From Sciurus carolinensis (lineage: Eukaryota; Chordata; Mammalia; Rodentia; Sciuridae): a DNA stretch of 64,000 bases. Positions 63,176 to 64,000 of this stretch are shown here, one piece after another. Under the pieces are notes generated by a model. That model was not told the DNA's origin. It saw only the letters and a program-made list of their open reading frames with translations, and made no database searches. How positions within the stretch are numbered: position 1 is the first letter of the stretch; each line of letters starts with the position of its first letter. The stretch is taken from assembly GCF_902686445.1 (NCBI RefSeq), contig NC_062223.1, positions 57,437,998-57,501,997 on the forward strand. Direction: 5' to 3'. The position numbers were made by a program, and so were the translations under genes.

Positions 63176-64000
63176 TCTGCAGCACATGGAGGACACTGGG
63201 GGGCTCCAGGCACATCTGCCCACCTCCCTCACACTGGAGGCTATGGGCTCTGAGGGCAGGAGCCTTGTTGTGTTCCTCTGTGTCCACTCCACTTGACCTG
63301 CCCAGAGCAAGCCCATCAGTGAGGATTTGCTGAGCTGTATCAAATTGCGAAAGACCTGAAATGAAGGGTAAATCCAACCTCAGAAACATGCAAGAGAGAA
63401 GGAAGTGACTGTATTACTGCCAGGGACATTACCATTCTGGTAATGTCAGAGCTGAAATAACAGGCTTCTGACAGTCTTTCCAGGTTGGAATCTGACTTTT
63501 GAAGGTGGCAGGGGGTGCCTCATGGGGAGAGGGAGTTCTGATTTTTTTATCTTTCAAAATTCATCACAGACACTCAGCCTAAAACACAGGGGAAAACAGA
63601 ACTGTGTTTTGACTTCTAATTTATCTTCTTAATATCCACTTCCCCGTGCCCTGGAATAGGGCCAAGGAGTCTCAAAGATCACATTTCTCCAGCGACCTTG
63701 AAAGTGTGATTCAACATCTCTTTTTGCAGTAATGAGATCTTTTAACCGAAAGTGACCATTTTATGAGGTTGATACATTACAAAAGAGCCAATAGGCAAAC
63801 TGAAGCCCTGGGTTATTAAAGTCCTGGGAAAAATCAATGTGCTCTGAAGCCAGCATCCAGCTGCAACTTAAGCAACAGTGACCCAGAGTTCAAGAAAGGT
63901 GTTTGCCAGGGACTGAGGTTGCATCCAAAAGTGCTGTTTACCCACCAAGTAGGAGCATGCTTATGGGGCCAGGGGGCCCAGTTCCTCAGAGGGGGTGGCC
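63176..64000. other. Single-copy stretch to the window edge
   Basis: There are no clear repeats. 63700-63860 is repeat-free and moderately AT-rich. I see no exon. Confidence 0.4.

Noticed and set aside
1..64000. CRISPR array, operon, phage or other prokaryotic system
   Set aside because: There are no regularly spaced repeats, no dense coding on either strand, and the repeat content is mammalian throughout.

Overview
This window looks like about 64 kb of mammalian, probably squirrel-family (Sciuridae), nuclear DNA. I found no protein-coding gene, exon, tRNA, rRNA or CRISPR array that I can support. The lineage call rests on three recognisable elements: two composite SINEs made of a B1 (7SL-derived) half joined to an ID (tRNA-derived) half (3966-4175 minus, 22637-22870 plus), a stand-alone ID SINE with intact Pol III boxes (30142-30222), and a 5'-truncated LINE-1 3' end of a type I associate with squirrel genomes (6432-6718). 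The open reading frames are short, overlap each other in several frames and run through repeats, as expected by chance in non-coding DNA.

Layout. From 1 to 16 kb there are scattered ancient MIR SINEs and L2 LINEs, an MLT1A-type LTR inserted into a MIR (972-1335), an old L1M 3' end (2190-2830), the first B1-ID SINE, the young L1 fragment, and two MER20-like hAT elements, one of them nested in an L2. From 16 to 17 kb a MIR carrying a MaLR-type LTR has been partly duplicated in tandem. From 17 to 30 kb there are L2 and MIR copies, the second B1-ID SINE, a complete solo MaLR LTR with a target duplication (23792-24208), and an ERVL-type LTR followed by a Leu-like primer-binding site (28965-29700). 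From 30 to 48 kb come the ID SINE, an AT microsatellite (33171-33232), a TG microsatellite (37466-37511), an ancient L1M relic (37525-38120) and a pair of about 150-base blocks duplicated 1.95 kb apart. From 48 to 64 kb there is a probable retrocopy with an encoded poly(A) tail on the minus strand (48162-48700), many MIR and L2 copies, a TTTC microsatellite, an L1M 3' UTR relic (59600-59880) and a roughly 950-base L2 (61200-62150).

Between the repeats lie several repeat-free stretches with AT-rich homeodomain-like motifs or unusually many CpGs for their surroundings. The best are 51540-52080, 26395-26550, 41100-41320, 50490-50830, 54840-55080 and 57840-58330. They are the best candidates for conserved non-coding regulatory DNA, which only cross-species alignment can settle. 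The window is therefore intergenic or deep intronic; I cannot name a neighbouring gene. I found no undescribed biological system. The most informative features are insertion histories: nested elements, target-site duplications and local duplications.
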